A stretch of DNA of 16,738 bases, from contig JAFGUM010000098.1 of the NCBI GenBank assembly GCA_016938515.1, forward strand, positions 1 to 16,738. The letters are read 5' to 3'. Position numbers and translations under genes: made by a program. Shown here one piece after another: positions 7,678 through 15,465 of this stretch. The DNA comes from Spirochaetales bacterium. Lineage in GTDB: Bacteria > Spirochaetota > Spirochaetia > Treponematales > UBA12059. A model generated the notes under the pieces. The model was not told the DNA's origin. It saw only the letters and a program-made list of their open reading frames with translations, and did not search any database. Numbering within the stretch: position 1 is the first letter of the stretch; every line of letters begins with the position of its first letter.

Positions 7678-9609
7678 ATGATGGACAGACTCTGGGAAAT
7701 TTTTGAGCGGCAGTGCGTGGAGCACATGCATACGATGGGATTCGCGGCGCAGGCGGATTGGCCTGAGTTTGGCCTTCGCATGCGCTCGGAATTCAGGCGC
7801 CTGGCCGAGTTGCTCTGGGACCTGTACCATGGCCGGCCCGATTTTGCCACGCAGGTTGCCCTCATCATTGAAGATGCGTTTAAAGCGTACACGCGCAGGA
7901 CTCCCACGTTGCGCGAGAGGGACAGGCTCTATCCTCCAGAATCAGGATGGTTTGCGGCGCAAGACCAGGTGGGAGCCGTCGCCTACGTAGATCGATACGC
8001 CGGCACCTTCAAGAATCTTGAGAGCCGGATTCCTTCGCTCAGGGAGCTTGGCGTCACGTATCTACACCTCATGCCATTTTTTCTGTCTCCCGCCCAGGAA
8101 AACGACGGTGGTTACGCGGTGTCCAGCTACCGTGACACCAATACGGTTTATGGCTCTATGGACGATCTTGAGCGCCTCGCCGCGACTCTGGCCAGTGAAG
8201 GCATCGCGCTCGTAGCAGATTTTGTCTTCAACCATACGAGCGATGAACACGAGTGGGCGCTCAAGGCAAAAAGTGGCGACCCTGACTACCGGGAGTTCTA
8301 CTGGACCTTTGCCGATCGCGCGGAGACCGTGGTGTACCAGGAACATCTGCGTGATATTTTTCCTGAGGTTCGTACGGGCTCGTTTACCTGGTGTGAGGAA
8401 ATGGGGCGCTGGGTGTGGACGACGTTTCATCCCTATCAGTGGGATCTCGACTACAGCAACCCCGCCGTGTTCCGGGCGATGGCTGGCGAAATGCTGGGGC
8501 TTGCAAACCGCGGCGTGTCTATTCTGCGGCTCGACGCGGTGGCTTTTATATGGAAGCGAGCCGGAACGTCGTGTGAAAACCTGTCGGAAGCCCACACCAT
8601 CATCCAGGCTTTCCAGTCGATTGCAAGGCTTGTGTGCCCTTCACTGTTGTTTTTGTCCGAGGCAATCGTCCATCCTGATGACATAGCGAGGTATATAGAC
8701 AGGCGTGAGTGTCAGCTGTCGTATAATCCATTGTTGATGGCCGAACTGTGGGAAGCCTCGGCGACGAAGGACGTGAGCCTCTTGGCATTTTCGCTGCGCA
8801 AGCGACACCGGCTGCCAGCGGGCTGCGCATGGGTAAACTACGTACGATGCCATGATGATATAGGCTGGACTTTTGCCGACGAAGACGCCGCCGCGATTGG
8901 CATTAAAGGGGGAGACCACCGCGCCTTCCTCAACGATTTTTACCTTGGGACATTCCCCGGTAGCTTCAGCCGCGGTGTAAGCTTCCAGTACAATCCGAAA
9001 ACCGGAGACCGCAGGATTTGCGGAACAGCCGCCTCGCTTGCCGGTATTGAACGGGCGGTAGCTGAAGGATTGGGCCAAGACCTGGATACCGCGATACGTC
9101 GCGTGCTCTTGCTGTACGGCGTAGCCTTTGCCGTAGGAGGCATCCCGCTACTCTATCTGGGTGACGAGCTGGGCATGACCAACGACTACTCGTACCTGGA
9201 TGATCCAGCGCTGGCCAGGGACAGTCGCTGGGTACACCGACATAGGTGGAATGATGCGTTGTACTCGAACCGGCTGGACGAAGCGACGGTCGCGGGACGC
9301 GTATACGCGGGGATCCGTCGTCTCTCGGCCGCGAGAAAAGCCGAGCCGGCGTTTGGAACTCAGGCAATTTCCGTACCCGAGTCCGGCCACCGTTCTGTAC
9401 TCGCATTTCACAAGCAGGCAGAGGGTCGGCTTGTAACCATACTTGGCAACTTTGCCGATGAGCCCGCAACCATCCACGCCGATGCTGGGTCGGCGCTGCT
9501 GGCTGGCAGATCGGGTTTGGATGTGCTGACAGGCCGGCTCGTCCTGCCAGGCGAACCCGTGACGCTTGAACCGTGTGAACTGTTGTGGTTACGATCAGAA
9601 GTGGAATAG
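7678..9609 (+). CDS. Amylosucrase (GH13 sucrose glucosyltransferase/hydrolase)
   Basis: A 643-residue enzyme that cleaves sucrose and transfers glucose to an alpha-1,4-glucan, releasing fructose. A pure sucrose hydrolase of the same subfamily cannot be excluded. Seen: helical N-terminal region, then the (beta/alpha)8 barrel with DGGYAVSSYRD, VADFVFNHTSDEHEW, nucleophile Asp286 in LRLDAVAF, acid/base Glu328 in SEAIVHPD and Asp393 in HDDIGW. The nucleophile and acid/base even carry the same numbers as in Neisseria polysaccharea amylosucrase. The active-site pocket pair is also kept: Asp143 in DGGY and Arg517 in DSRW. It has no signal peptide, so it is cytoplasmic. Length fits the family. Two adjacent ATG codons (7678, 7681) can serve as start and no Shine-Dalgarno is visible. 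A nucleotidyl cyclase gene follows after 13 bases, probably in the same transcript. Confidence 0.93.
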   Translation: MMDRLWEIFERQCVEHMHTMGFAAQADWPEFGLRMRSEFRRLAELLWDLYHGRPDFATQVALIIEDAFKAYTRRTPTLRERDRLYPPESGWFAAQDQVGAVAYVDRYAGTFKNLESRIPSLRELGVTYLHLMPFFLSPAQENDGGYAVSSYRDTNTVYGSMDDLERLAATLASEGIALVADFVFNHTSDEHEWALKAKSGDPDYREFYWTFADRAETVVYQEHLRDIFPEVRTGSFTWCEEMGRWVWTTFHPYQWDLDYSNPAVFRAMAGEMLGLANRGVSILRLDAVAFIWKRAGTSCENLSEAHTIIQAFQSIARLVCPSLLFLSEAIVHPDDIARYIDRRECQLSYNPLLMAELWEASATKDVSLLAFSLRKRHRLPAGCAWVNYVRCHDDIGWTFADEDAAAIGIKGGDHRAFLNDFYLGTFPGSFSRGVSFQYNPKTGDRRICGTAASLAGIERAVAEGLGQDLDTAIRRVLLLYGVAFAVGGIPLLYLGDELGMTNDYSYLDDPALARDSRWVHRHRWNDALYSNRLDEATVAGRVYAGIRRLSAARKAEPAFGTQAISVPESGHRSVLAFHKQAEGRLVTILGNFADEPATIHADAGSALLAGRSGLDVLTGRLVLPGEPVTLEPCELLWLRSEVE

Positions 9610-9610
9610 C

Positions 9611-9616
9611 AAGGAG
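9611..9616 (+). promoter_or_regulatory. Ribosome binding site fixing the cyclase GTG start
   Basis: AAGGAG, six bases before GTG 9623, lies right after the amylosucrase stop. It favours GTG 9623 over the ATG at 9566, which would overlap the amylosucrase gene by 44 bases. Confidence 0.75.
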
Positions 9617-9622
9617 CATCGC

Positions 9623-10249
9623 GTGACGTATCAGAGAAGCATACTCATCGGAGCATCAGAAGACAGACTCGCTCGTCTCATCGCCGAACGTATGGAGCCT
9701 GGTGCCGACAAACAGCGTATTGACGATCGCATCTGGGATCTGTTCGGTGAAGAATGGGCTATCGTCTTTACCGACTTGGCTGGTTTTTCGCGTAAAGTCG
9801 AAGCCTTTGGCATCATCCATTTTCTGCAGACTATCTTTGAGAGCGAGCGTCTGCTCGTGCCGGTACTCGACGAGAACGATGGCATTCTTCTAAAGATAGA
9901 GGGCGACTCGATGCTCGTAATATTCAGGAACCCGCTCAAGGCGCTCAAGGCTGTGGCTGGAATGCAAAAGGTATGTTCAGAGTACAATCAAGGACGATCA
10001 GAAGCAGAGCAGGTTCTGCTTTGCGCCGGCGTGGGGTATGGACGGGTGTTGCGTATAGGTGACAGCGACGTGTTTGGTTTTGAGGTAAACGCTGCGAGCA
10101 AGCTCGGAGAGGATACCGCCGGAGCAGGGGAGGTTCTGGTAACGCAAGGAGTCGTTGACGCTATACCCGCATCAACGGGGTACCGGTTTGCCGAGCTGGA
10201 AGCCCCTCCCGCGGCTGTTGGCAAAGCTTACCGGTTCCTGTACGACTAG
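9623..10249 (+). CDS. Class III adenylate/guanylate cyclase-like single-domain protein
   Basis: A 208-residue protein consisting essentially of one nucleotidyl cyclase domain. No membrane segment, GAF, HAMP or receiver part is seen. Seen: first metal Asp51 in FTDLAGFS, second metal Asp95 in EGDSM, and Lys91 at the position that usually reads the adenine base. Asn156 is kept in VNAASKL, but the residue four positions later, normally the transition-state Arg, is Lys160. It could therefore be an adenylate cyclase with conservative replacement, a weak enzyme, or a binding/regulatory homolog. Class III cyclases act as dimers. It starts 13 bases after the amylosucrase gene and probably shares its message, which hints at a link with sugar use, though co-transcription alone proves nothing. 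The gene ends 20 bases from the convergent pdhC stop. Confidence 0.82.
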   Translation: MTYQRSILIGASEDRLARLIAERMEPGADKQRIDDRIWDLFGEEWAIVFTDLAGFSRKVEAFGIIHFLQTIFESERLLVPVLDENDGILLKIEGDSMLVIFRNPLKALKAVAGMQKVCSEYNQGRSEAEQVLLCAGVGYGRVLRIGDSDVFGFEVNAASKLGEDTAGAGEVLVTQGVVDAIPASTGYRFAELEAPPAAVGKAYRFLYD

Positions 10250-10269
10250 GAGCTTCTAGCTATCAGTGG

Positions 10270-11550
10270 CTACACCAGCACGCGACCCGGTTCCTCCAGC
10301 ATTTCCTTGAGTTCTGCCATAAAGGCCGCCGCTACAGCTCCGTCTATCACACGATGATCGCTGGATAGCGTGATTCTCATCATGCGCCGCACCACGATAG
10401 CCCCACGAATGACGCGGGCTTCTTCCCCTATGGCGCCAACAGCCAGAATGGCCGAAGCGGGAGGGTTGATGATGGCGGTAAACTCCTCGACACCGAACGA
10501 ACCCAGGTTTGAAATGGTAAAAGTTGCGTTGGAGTAGTGCTCGGGGCTCAGCGTTCCATCGCGCGCTCGCTTGACGAGGTCGCCGAGCTCCGCGTCGATC
10601 TGCCGCACCGACTTGCCTTCGCACGCTCGGACTACTGGCGTTACAAGGCCGTGCTCACGGGCGACGGCCAGAGCCAGGTCCGCATTGGGCATATAACGTA
10701 TCGCGTCTCCTTCCCATCTGGCGTTGACCAGGGGATGGCGCTCTAGAGCGGCAGCTACAATGCGCATGATGAAGGCGTTGAGGCTGAGGCGCTTTTCCTG
10801 GCCTGCAGTAACGGTTTCGCGTAGCTCAAGAAGGCGCTCGACGTCTACCGCTGAGCGTACAAAATAATGTGGAGCGTCGTTGTAGCTGGCTTTGAGCCTT
10901 TCGGCGATGATGGACCGCATTCTAGACAGCGGTTCTCTATCAGAACGCAGCCTCCCGGGCGCGACAGATTCACCAGTATGCTGTGAGGGCATCGTGGCCG
11001 CTACAGGGGCTGCGGAAAATTGCGTCTGGTTTTCTGCGTACGATTCGATGTCCCGCGCTACAACCCGACCATCGGTACCGGTACCCCGGATTCCCCGTAT
11101 ATCAAGATTGTGCGCGCGGGCAAGTTTACGCGCCAGAGGCGAAGAGCGCGGAGGCGAGGAGAGCGGCGGCGATTTAGCCGTGAGCGGAGCTGCCACAGGG
11201 CCAAGGGCTGGAAACGACGGCATGGTGCTGGTTTGCTCATGCTCTGCGGGTTCAATAGCGGGGGCAGGTGAGGATGGGGATGAGTCCGCTACCACGGCAG
11301 CCCAGTCTTCTCCTGACTTGCCAAGCACTGCTATTGCCTGTCCTACAGCGGCGGTGCCACCGGCGCTTACTAAAATCTTGAGAATGGTGCCGGCTTTCGG
11401 CGCCTCGTACGGCATCGATGCTTTATCGGTCTCCACTTCACACAGTGAGTCACCAGCTCGAACCGATTGCCCCTCCTGCACGTTCCAGCCAGCTATTACC
11501 CCATCACGCATCGTTGGGGACAGAGCTACCATTACCAACGCTTCTGCCAT
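10270..11550 (-). CDS. pdhC: Pyruvate dehydrogenase complex E2, dihydrolipoamide acetyltransferase
   Basis: A 426-residue core subunit that moves the acetyl group from lipoyl-lysine to CoA. Seen: one lipoyl domain (about 1-80) with Lys43 in ETDKAS as lipoylation site, a Pro/Ala/Ser-rich flexible linker (about 85-134), a peripheral subunit-binding domain (about 136-172, PLARKLARAHNLD...GTGTDGRV), a second linker, and the catalytic domain (about 205-426) with His399 and Asp403 in DHRVIDG. The start is ATG at 11550, one base after the pdhB stop, preceded by GGAGG at 11557-11561. A longer open frame to 11730 lies inside pdhB and is rejected. The partners next door identify the substrate as pyruvate. 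Last gene of the operon; no terminator is visible in the 20 bases before the convergent cyclase gene. Confidence 0.95.
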   Translation of the reverse strand: MAEALVMVALSPTMRDGVIAGWNVQEGQSVRAGDSLCEVETDKASMPYEAPKAGTILKILVSAGGTAAVGQAIAVLGKSGEDWAAVVADSSPSSPAPAIEPAEHEQTSTMPSFPALGPVAAPLTAKSPPLSSPPRSSPLARKLARAHNLDIRGIRGTGTDGRVVARDIESYAENQTQFSAAPVAATMPSQHTGESVAPGRLRSDREPLSRMRSIIAERLKASYNDAPHYFVRSAVDVERLLELRETVTAGQEKRLSLNAFIMRIVAAALERHPLVNARWEGDAIRYMPNADLALAVAREHGLVTPVVRACEGKSVRQIDAELGDLVKRARDGTLSPEHYSNATFTISNLGSFGVEEFTAIINPPASAILAVGAIGEEARVIRGAIVVRRMMRITLSSDHRVIDGAVAAAFMAELKEMLEEPGRVLV

Positions 11551-11551
11551 G

Positions 11552-12535
11552 TTATTCCTCCAGATACAGGGCTCGCAGCGCCGAAGCGACGATTTTGTCG
11601 GCTGACGGCTGCACGGCCAGTTCGAGAGCGTGGTTGTACGGCATGGGTACGTCTTCGCTCGATACGAATTCAACAGGGGCGTCGAGAGAGTCGAAGCACT
11701 CCACCGACACACGATGCGCGACCCACGCACCTACGCTGGCGGCCGGCCAGGATTCATCAACGACGACAGCACGTCCCGTTTTTCCTACGCTCGCCATGAT
11801 GGTGCCTTCGTCTAATGGTCGCAGGCTACGCAGGTCGACTACCTCTGCGGATACACCGCGCTTTTCGAGGGACAGAGCTGCTTCCAGCGCGTAGTGTACG
11901 GGTCTGCCAAACGATATGATGCTTATATCGGAGCCAAGTCTGACTATCGCTGCCTTGCCCAGGGGGACGAGAGCCTCTTCGTCCGGTACGTTGCCCTTGT
12001 CGCCGTACAGCATCTCAGACTCGAGTACGACTACCGGGTTATCGTCCCGAATGGCCGATTTGAGCAAACCGTACGCATCCGCTGGATTGGAGGGCGAGAC
12101 TACTTTGAGGCCCGGAACGTGGGTCCAGTAGCTCGCGAGCGCCTGGGAGTGCTGGCTGGACAAGTATTCCGCGGGGCCGTTGGGGCCTCGGAAAACAATA
12201 GGTACAGACAGCCTACCCCCCGACATGTGCCTGAGCTTGGCAGCTTCATTGACCACTTGGTCCAGTGCCAGCAGCGCGAAGTTGTGCGTCATCCACTCCA
12301 CGACAGGCCGCACTCCACCCAGCGCGGCTCCTACACCCAGCCCGGTGAAACCCAGTTCCGTAATGGGAGTATCCAGTACTCGCTCCGGGCCATATTCGTC
12401 TAGGAGGCCTCGTGACACCTTGTACGCGCCATCATATTCGGCGACTTCTTCTCCCATCAGTACGACCATCTGATCCCGCGCCATTTCCTCGCGCAGCGCT
12501 CTGTTCAACGCGTCGCGGTACGTCATTACTGCCAT
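11552..12535 (-). CDS. pdhB: Pyruvate dehydrogenase E1 component, beta subunit
   Basis: A 327-residue subunit of the alpha2-beta2 thiamin-diphosphate enzyme that decarboxylates pyruvate. Seen: GEEVAEYDGAYKVSRGL, Glu60 in PITELGF (activates the cofactor), VFRGPNG, and the C-terminal transketolase domain with DLRSLRPLD and VVVDES. GAYKV and FRGPNG fit pyruvate dehydrogenase beta subunits of the mitochondrial/alphaproteobacterial kind better than branched-chain or acetoin enzymes. The start ATG 12535 overlaps the last ten bases of pdhA and has a GGAAAGGGG ribosome site. An alternative ATG at 12526 would form TAATG with the pdhA stop. Translation of the two subunits is almost surely coupled. Confidence 0.95.
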   Translation of the reverse strand: MAVMTYRDALNRALREEMARDQMVVLMGEEVAEYDGAYKVSRGLLDEYGPERVLDTPITELGFTGLGVGAALGGVRPVVEWMTHNFALLALDQVVNEAAKLRHMSGGRLSVPIVFRGPNGPAEYLSSQHSQALASYWTHVPGLKVVSPSNPADAYGLLKSAIRDDNPVVVLESEMLYGDKGNVPDEEALVPLGKAAIVRLGSDISIISFGRPVHYALEAALSLEKRGVSAEVVDLRSLRPLDEGTIMASVGKTGRAVVVDESWPAASVGAWVAHRVSVECFDSLDAPVEFVSSEDVPMPYNHALELAVQPSADKIVASALRALYLEE

Positions 12536-13545
12536 GCCAGCGCCCCTTTCCGGTGTGCGAGTCCACCGGCAAAGAATGGTTCGCCCGCGTAGACGTCTTC
12601 GTATATCGTGTGCGCCGCTGGTTCCGGGGATGCTTCAGCGAATGCGACGGCGGCTTCTACCATTTCGTCAGCCTCAGCGTCCTGTACCGCCGCCTTGGAT
12701 TCATCCCACGCACCCATCGCGAGCATTCGTTGCTCGAGCAGGTATATGGGGTCTTGTTTGCGGTATTCGTCTACTTCATCGCGCGTCCGGTACTTTTGAG
12801 GGTCACTCATCGAATGCCCCTTGTACCGATAGGTTCGGGCTTCCAGCAACACTGGATTGCCAGCGCGGGCGTCAGTGAGCGCGCGAATAGCCGCGTCGCG
12901 AACCGCCAGCACGTCCATCCCGTCAACCCGCTCACCGCGTACTCCGTAGGCGGAAGCCATAAGGGAAAAATCGTCAACTGCCGAAACCCGCTTCCAGTTG
13001 GTTCCCATGCCCCACTGGTTGTTTTCACATATGAACACCGCTGGCAAGCTCCAGATTTTTGCCAGGTTGAGGGCCTCATGAAAAGCTCCCTGGTGGATGG
13101 CGCCATCACCAAAAAAAACTGCGGTAGCTCCACCTGTTTTTTTGTACTTTTGCGCGAAAGCCACACCAGTCGCCACGGGGATCTGGGCTCCAACAATGCC
13201 GTTGCCGCCCAGGAAACCCTGTGCAGGATCAAAAAGGTGCATTGAACCACCTTTGCCGCGAGATACCCCGGTTATCTTGCCAAAGAGCTCGGCCATGATG
13301 CTATTGGGATCGAGCCCCGCGGCCAGCGCGTGCCCGTGGTCGCGATACCCGGTAAGTACTTTGTCTATAGTCCTGTCCATCGCCCCGATACAACCAACCG
13401 CTACTGCTTCCTGGCCGTTGTACAGATGACAGAAGCCGCCGATTTTTCTCAGACCGTACATTTGCCCGGCTTTTTCTTCAAATTTACGAATACGCACCAT
13501 TTCACGGCGTAGACTCCACAGAATATCTGGCTTGAGGGTGTTCAT
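12526..13545 (-). CDS. pdhA: Pyruvate dehydrogenase E1 component, alpha subunit
   Basis: A 339-residue subunit of the E1 enzyme. Seen: the thiamin-diphosphate motif from Gly146 (GDGAIHQG) to Asn176 (ICENN), an early conserved block HLYNGQEAVAVG, and the phosphorylation-loop-like YRYKGHSMSDP at 239-249. The last motif is nearly the sequence of pyruvate-specific E1-alpha and argues against 2-oxoisovalerate or acetoin as substrate. The gene starts at ATG 13545, overlapping the stop of the upstream PNPOx-like gene by four bases (ATGA), and ends overlapping pdhB. Thus the four genes from 13955 to 10270 form one tight operon. No lpd gene is in the window, so E3 must come from elsewhere. Confidence 0.96.
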   Translation of the reverse strand: MNTLKPDILWSLRREMVRIRKFEEKAGQMYGLRKIGGFCHLYNGQEAVAVGCIGAMDRTIDKVLTGYRDHGHALAAGLDPNSIMAELFGKITGVSRGKGGSMHLFDPAQGFLGGNGIVGAQIPVATGVAFAQKYKKTGGATAVFFGDGAIHQGAFHEALNLAKIWSLPAVFICENNQWGMGTNWKRVSAVDDFSLMASAYGVRGERVDGMDVLAVRDAAIRALTDARAGNPVLLEARTYRYKGHSMSDPQKYRTRDEVDEYRKQDPIYLLEQRMLAMGAWDESKAAVQDAEADEMVEAAVAFAEASPEPAAHTIYEDVYAGEPFFAGGLAHRKGALAWQ

Positions 13546-13955
13546 AGACCGGCCTCCACAACGCTGATGTCCTGTATCCCGGTTTCAATGATGACAAGAG
13601 AGCCAGGCTCCGGGTGCGCGTGCCAGAACCTCTCAAGAGCGTTACCCAGGGTTTCCAGGATGCGCGCCTTGAGTTGCGGGTTTTCTATGATGGTGCAGGT
13701 TCCGGAAACGTTGGCAACCACATGGAGAGATGGGTCCTGAAACGACCATGAGACGCGTGGATTAGCCCTGATGTCGTCCAGCTTTCGTGATCCTGAGATG
13801 GTCAGGCTGTACAGGAATTCCGGCTCTCCTGAAAGCATGGTTGCCGTCATCCACCTGGAACGGGGAGTGCCATCAGCGGCCATCGTACAGAGCAGACCGA
13901 CGCGAACAGAATCGACCAGCTCTTTAAGAGCGCGTATGGGTTCTGAATTTTTCAC
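13542..13955 (-). CDS. Pyridoxamine 5'-phosphate oxidase-like (general stress protein 26 type) flavoprotein
   Basis: A 137-residue protein with the split-barrel pattern of the PNPOx-like superfamily. Seen: an N-terminal helix, VGLLCTMAADGTPRSRWMTA (first strands and turn), FLYSLTISGSRKLDDIRANPRVSWSF (the segment where the Ser/Arg/Lys bind FMN phosphate in relatives), and VVANVSGTCTII. It is too short to be true PdxH and lacks its C-terminal RxxR-like part. It may bind FMN, F420 or heme; the ligand cannot be told. The start is GTG 13955 with AAAGGGAT upstream. It is the first gene of the pyruvate dehydrogenase operon and its stop overlaps the pdhA start (ATGA). Such a protein is not a known subunit of the complex, so its fixed place here is noteworthy. 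Confidence 0.8.
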   Translation of the reverse strand: MKNSEPIRALKELVDSVRVGLLCTMAADGTPRSRWMTATMLSGEPEFLYSLTISGSRKLDDIRANPRVSWSFQDPSLHVVANVSGTCTIIENPQLKARILETLGNALERFWHAHPEPGSLVIIETGIQDISVVEAGL

Positions 13956-14072
13956 AGTATCCCTTTCAGCGAAGATACGATCACCATGTACCTTCGACGA
14001 TAGCTATAGTCTGTTAAAGTTAAGTAAAATATTCAGAATAAGCAAATCTATACACACGCAAAATAGAAATAA

Positions 14073-14081
14073 TGCTATACT
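14073..14081 (+). promoter_or_regulatory. Extended -10 promoter for the MFS gene
   Basis: TGCTATACT carries the TGn extension and five of six -10 bases. The start of transcription would be near 14088, leaving a leader of about 34 bases that includes the ribosome site. The -35 region is poor, as is common with extended -10 promoters. Confidence 0.6.
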
Positions 14082-14104
14082 CGCGAAGCTTGAAAAACCC
14101 CTGC

Positions 14105-14111
14105 AGAGGAG
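14105..14111 (+). promoter_or_regulatory. Ribosome binding site fixing the MFS start
   Basis: AGAGGAG lies ten bases before ATG 14122. That start gives a protein beginning MKQPLSREERSWVLYD, typical of the family. The open frame from 13771 would run through the divergent promoter and is rejected. Confidence 0.75.
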
Positions 14112-14121
14112 TAGCAGTACC

Positions 14122-15429
14122 ATGAAACAGCCACTGTCGCGTGAGGAGCGGAGCTGGGTTTTGTATGATGTTGCCAATTCGGCGTTTACGCTGATAGTCA
14201 TAACAACGTTCATGCCCATTTTTTTCAAGGATTTTGCGAGCGCCGGTGTAGATTCATCTACGTCTACGGCGACCTGGGCTTTTACCGTAAGCGCCAGCTC
14301 TCTAATTTTGGCTGTTCTAGCTCCGGTGCTTGGAGCGTTGGCTGACTATAGGGGGATAAAGAAAAAATTCTGGGCCACAGCGATTTTTCTGGGCCTGGTT
14401 TTTGGAGGCGGGCTCATTTTCATAGGGAGCGGCCAATGGGTACTAGCCACCATCCTGTACGTTGGCGCAAGCGTTGCGTACAACGCGTCTACAACGTTTT
14501 ACGACGCGTTTTTGCCGGACATAACTAATGGAAGCCGTATGGACCTGATTAGCTCGCTGGGGTTTGGGTGGGGTTACATAGGAAGCGTCGTACCCTTTCT
14601 TGTCGCGCTCGCCGTCTTGTTCGCGCTGGGAATAGGCCCGGCAGGGGAGCTCGATGTTCTTGGCATGAAGATAGGTTTTGGCATAGCCATAGTGTGGTGG
14701 GCCCTGTTCAGCATTCCCATGGCGCGAAACGTCCATCAGAAGTATGGCGTTGATGGTACGGGGATGGGTGTAGGAGACGCCATTCGAGGCGCGTTTGGAA
14801 GGTTGACAGCTACGCTCAAGGACGCCCGCGGTAACAAGCCCGTGTTCATTTTCTTGCTTGCGTACTTTTTCTACATAGACGGCGTACATACGATCATTAC
14901 GACCGCGACCGCGTACGGTCGTGACTTGGGGCTTTCAGCCGTATTTCTCGTGGTACTCGTGCTGTTCATCCAGGTTGTCGCCTGGCCGTTCGCCATCGTG
15001 TTTGGCCGTGGAGCTACCCGGTTTGGCCGGAAGCCGATGCTATTCGTCGCTATCGCCGTGTACGCTCTCGTCTGCTTCGCGGCGTTTCTTATACCGTCGC
15101 TTCCAACGATGAGCCTCAAAATGATGATGTTCTGGTTCATGGCCTTTTTGATCGCGAGTTCACAGGGAGGTATCCAGGCGCTCAGTCGCTCGTACTACGC
15201 CGTTCTCATTCCACCGGAAAAAAGCGCTGAGTTCTTCGGGTTTTACGACGTGTTTGGCAAGTTCGCGGCCATTCTCGGGCCTTTTCTGCTGGGCGTAATG
15301 ACTACGATAACCGGAGAGTCCCGCTGGGGTATTCTGAGCCTGACTTTTCTGTTTGTCATCGGTGGTGCACTGCTCGCGATCACGCCCAACCCCAGACAGA
15401 ATCCAGCTGGTGACACTGACAGGGCGTGA
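14122..15429 (+). CDS. MFS permease, UMF1 / Atg22-like family
   Basis: A 435-residue inner-membrane transporter. Seen: the opening EERSWVLYDVANSAF followed by TFMPIFF, which is the signature of the UMF1 group related to yeast vacuole effluxer Atg22. A loop ADYRGIKKKF after the second membrane segment is the MFS motif A equivalent. About a dozen hydrophobic segments fill the rest, including SQGGIQALSRSYYAVLIPPEKSAEFFGFYDVFGKF, the conserved second-half motif. Yeast Atg22 exports amino acids from the vacuole; the substrate of bacterial members is mostly unknown, so none is assigned. It is transcribed alone, divergently from the pyruvate dehydrogenase operon, from an extended -10 promoter. It converges with the Fe-S gene pair, with 36 bases between the stop codons. 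Confidence 0.92.
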   Translation: MKQPLSREERSWVLYDVANSAFTLIVITTFMPIFFKDFASAGVDSSTSTATWAFTVSASSLILAVLAPVLGALADYRGIKKKFWATAIFLGLVFGGGLIFIGSGQWVLATILYVGASVAYNASTTFYDAFLPDITNGSRMDLISSLGFGWGYIGSVVPFLVALAVLFALGIGPAGELDVLGMKIGFGIAIVWWALFSIPMARNVHQKYGVDGTGMGVGDAIRGAFGRLTATLKDARGNKPVFIFLLAYFFYIDGVHTIITTATAYGRDLGLSAVFLVVLVLFIQVVAWPFAIVFGRGATRFGRKPMLFVAIAVYALVCFAAFLIPSLPTMSLKMMMFWFMAFLIASSQGGIQALSRSYYAVLIPPEKSAEFFGFYDVFGKFAAILGPFLLGVMTTITGESRWGILSLTFLFVIGGALLAITPNPRQNPAGDTDRA

Positions 15430-15465
15430 TCCAGGGCAATACTACGGCAGCGCATTGAGAGAGAT

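Larger units (their letters stand above)
13956..14121. promoter_or_regulatory. AT-rich divergent promoter region
   Basis: This 166-base gap separates the start of the pyruvate dehydrogenase operon (leftward) from the MFS gene (rightward). It is much more AT-rich than the genes around it and holds the 8-base palindrome ATAGCTAT at 14000-14007. On the minus strand TATAGC is a possible -10 but has no convincing -35. Regulators binding here could affect both units. Confidence 0.5.

Noticed and set aside
7108..7830. Minus-strand open frame of 240 codons opposite the small coupled gene
   Set aside because: It runs across the ends of three plus-strand genes. The plus-strand 7199-7603 reading is better because of its start overlap and codon bias.
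8966..9619. Minus-strand open frame of 217 codons opposite amylosucrase
   Set aside because: Antisense to conserved GH13 sequence, Arg/Pro-rich, no family features.
10892..11605. Plus-strand open frame of 237 codons opposite pdhC
   Set aside because: Ser/Ala/Pro-rich antisense shadow of the E2 linker, without domain or ribosome site.
11516..11880. Further copies of GGGGACAGAGCT-like sequence at 11516 and 11869 as a dispersed repeat family
   Set aside because: Both lie inside conserved coding sequence (Ala-Leu-Ser codons of pdhC and pdhB), and a few chance matches of this length are expected in a window this size.
12412..13245. Long plus-strand open frame of 277 codons opposite pdhA/pdhB
   Set aside because: It lies wholly antisense to two clearly identified genes, has no recognisable domain and no ribosome site; it is a shadow of their codon bias.
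15430..15465. Bidirectional terminator between the MFS gene and the convergent anchored-protein gene
   Set aside because: No inverted repeat with a flanking T- or A-run is visible in the 36 bases.
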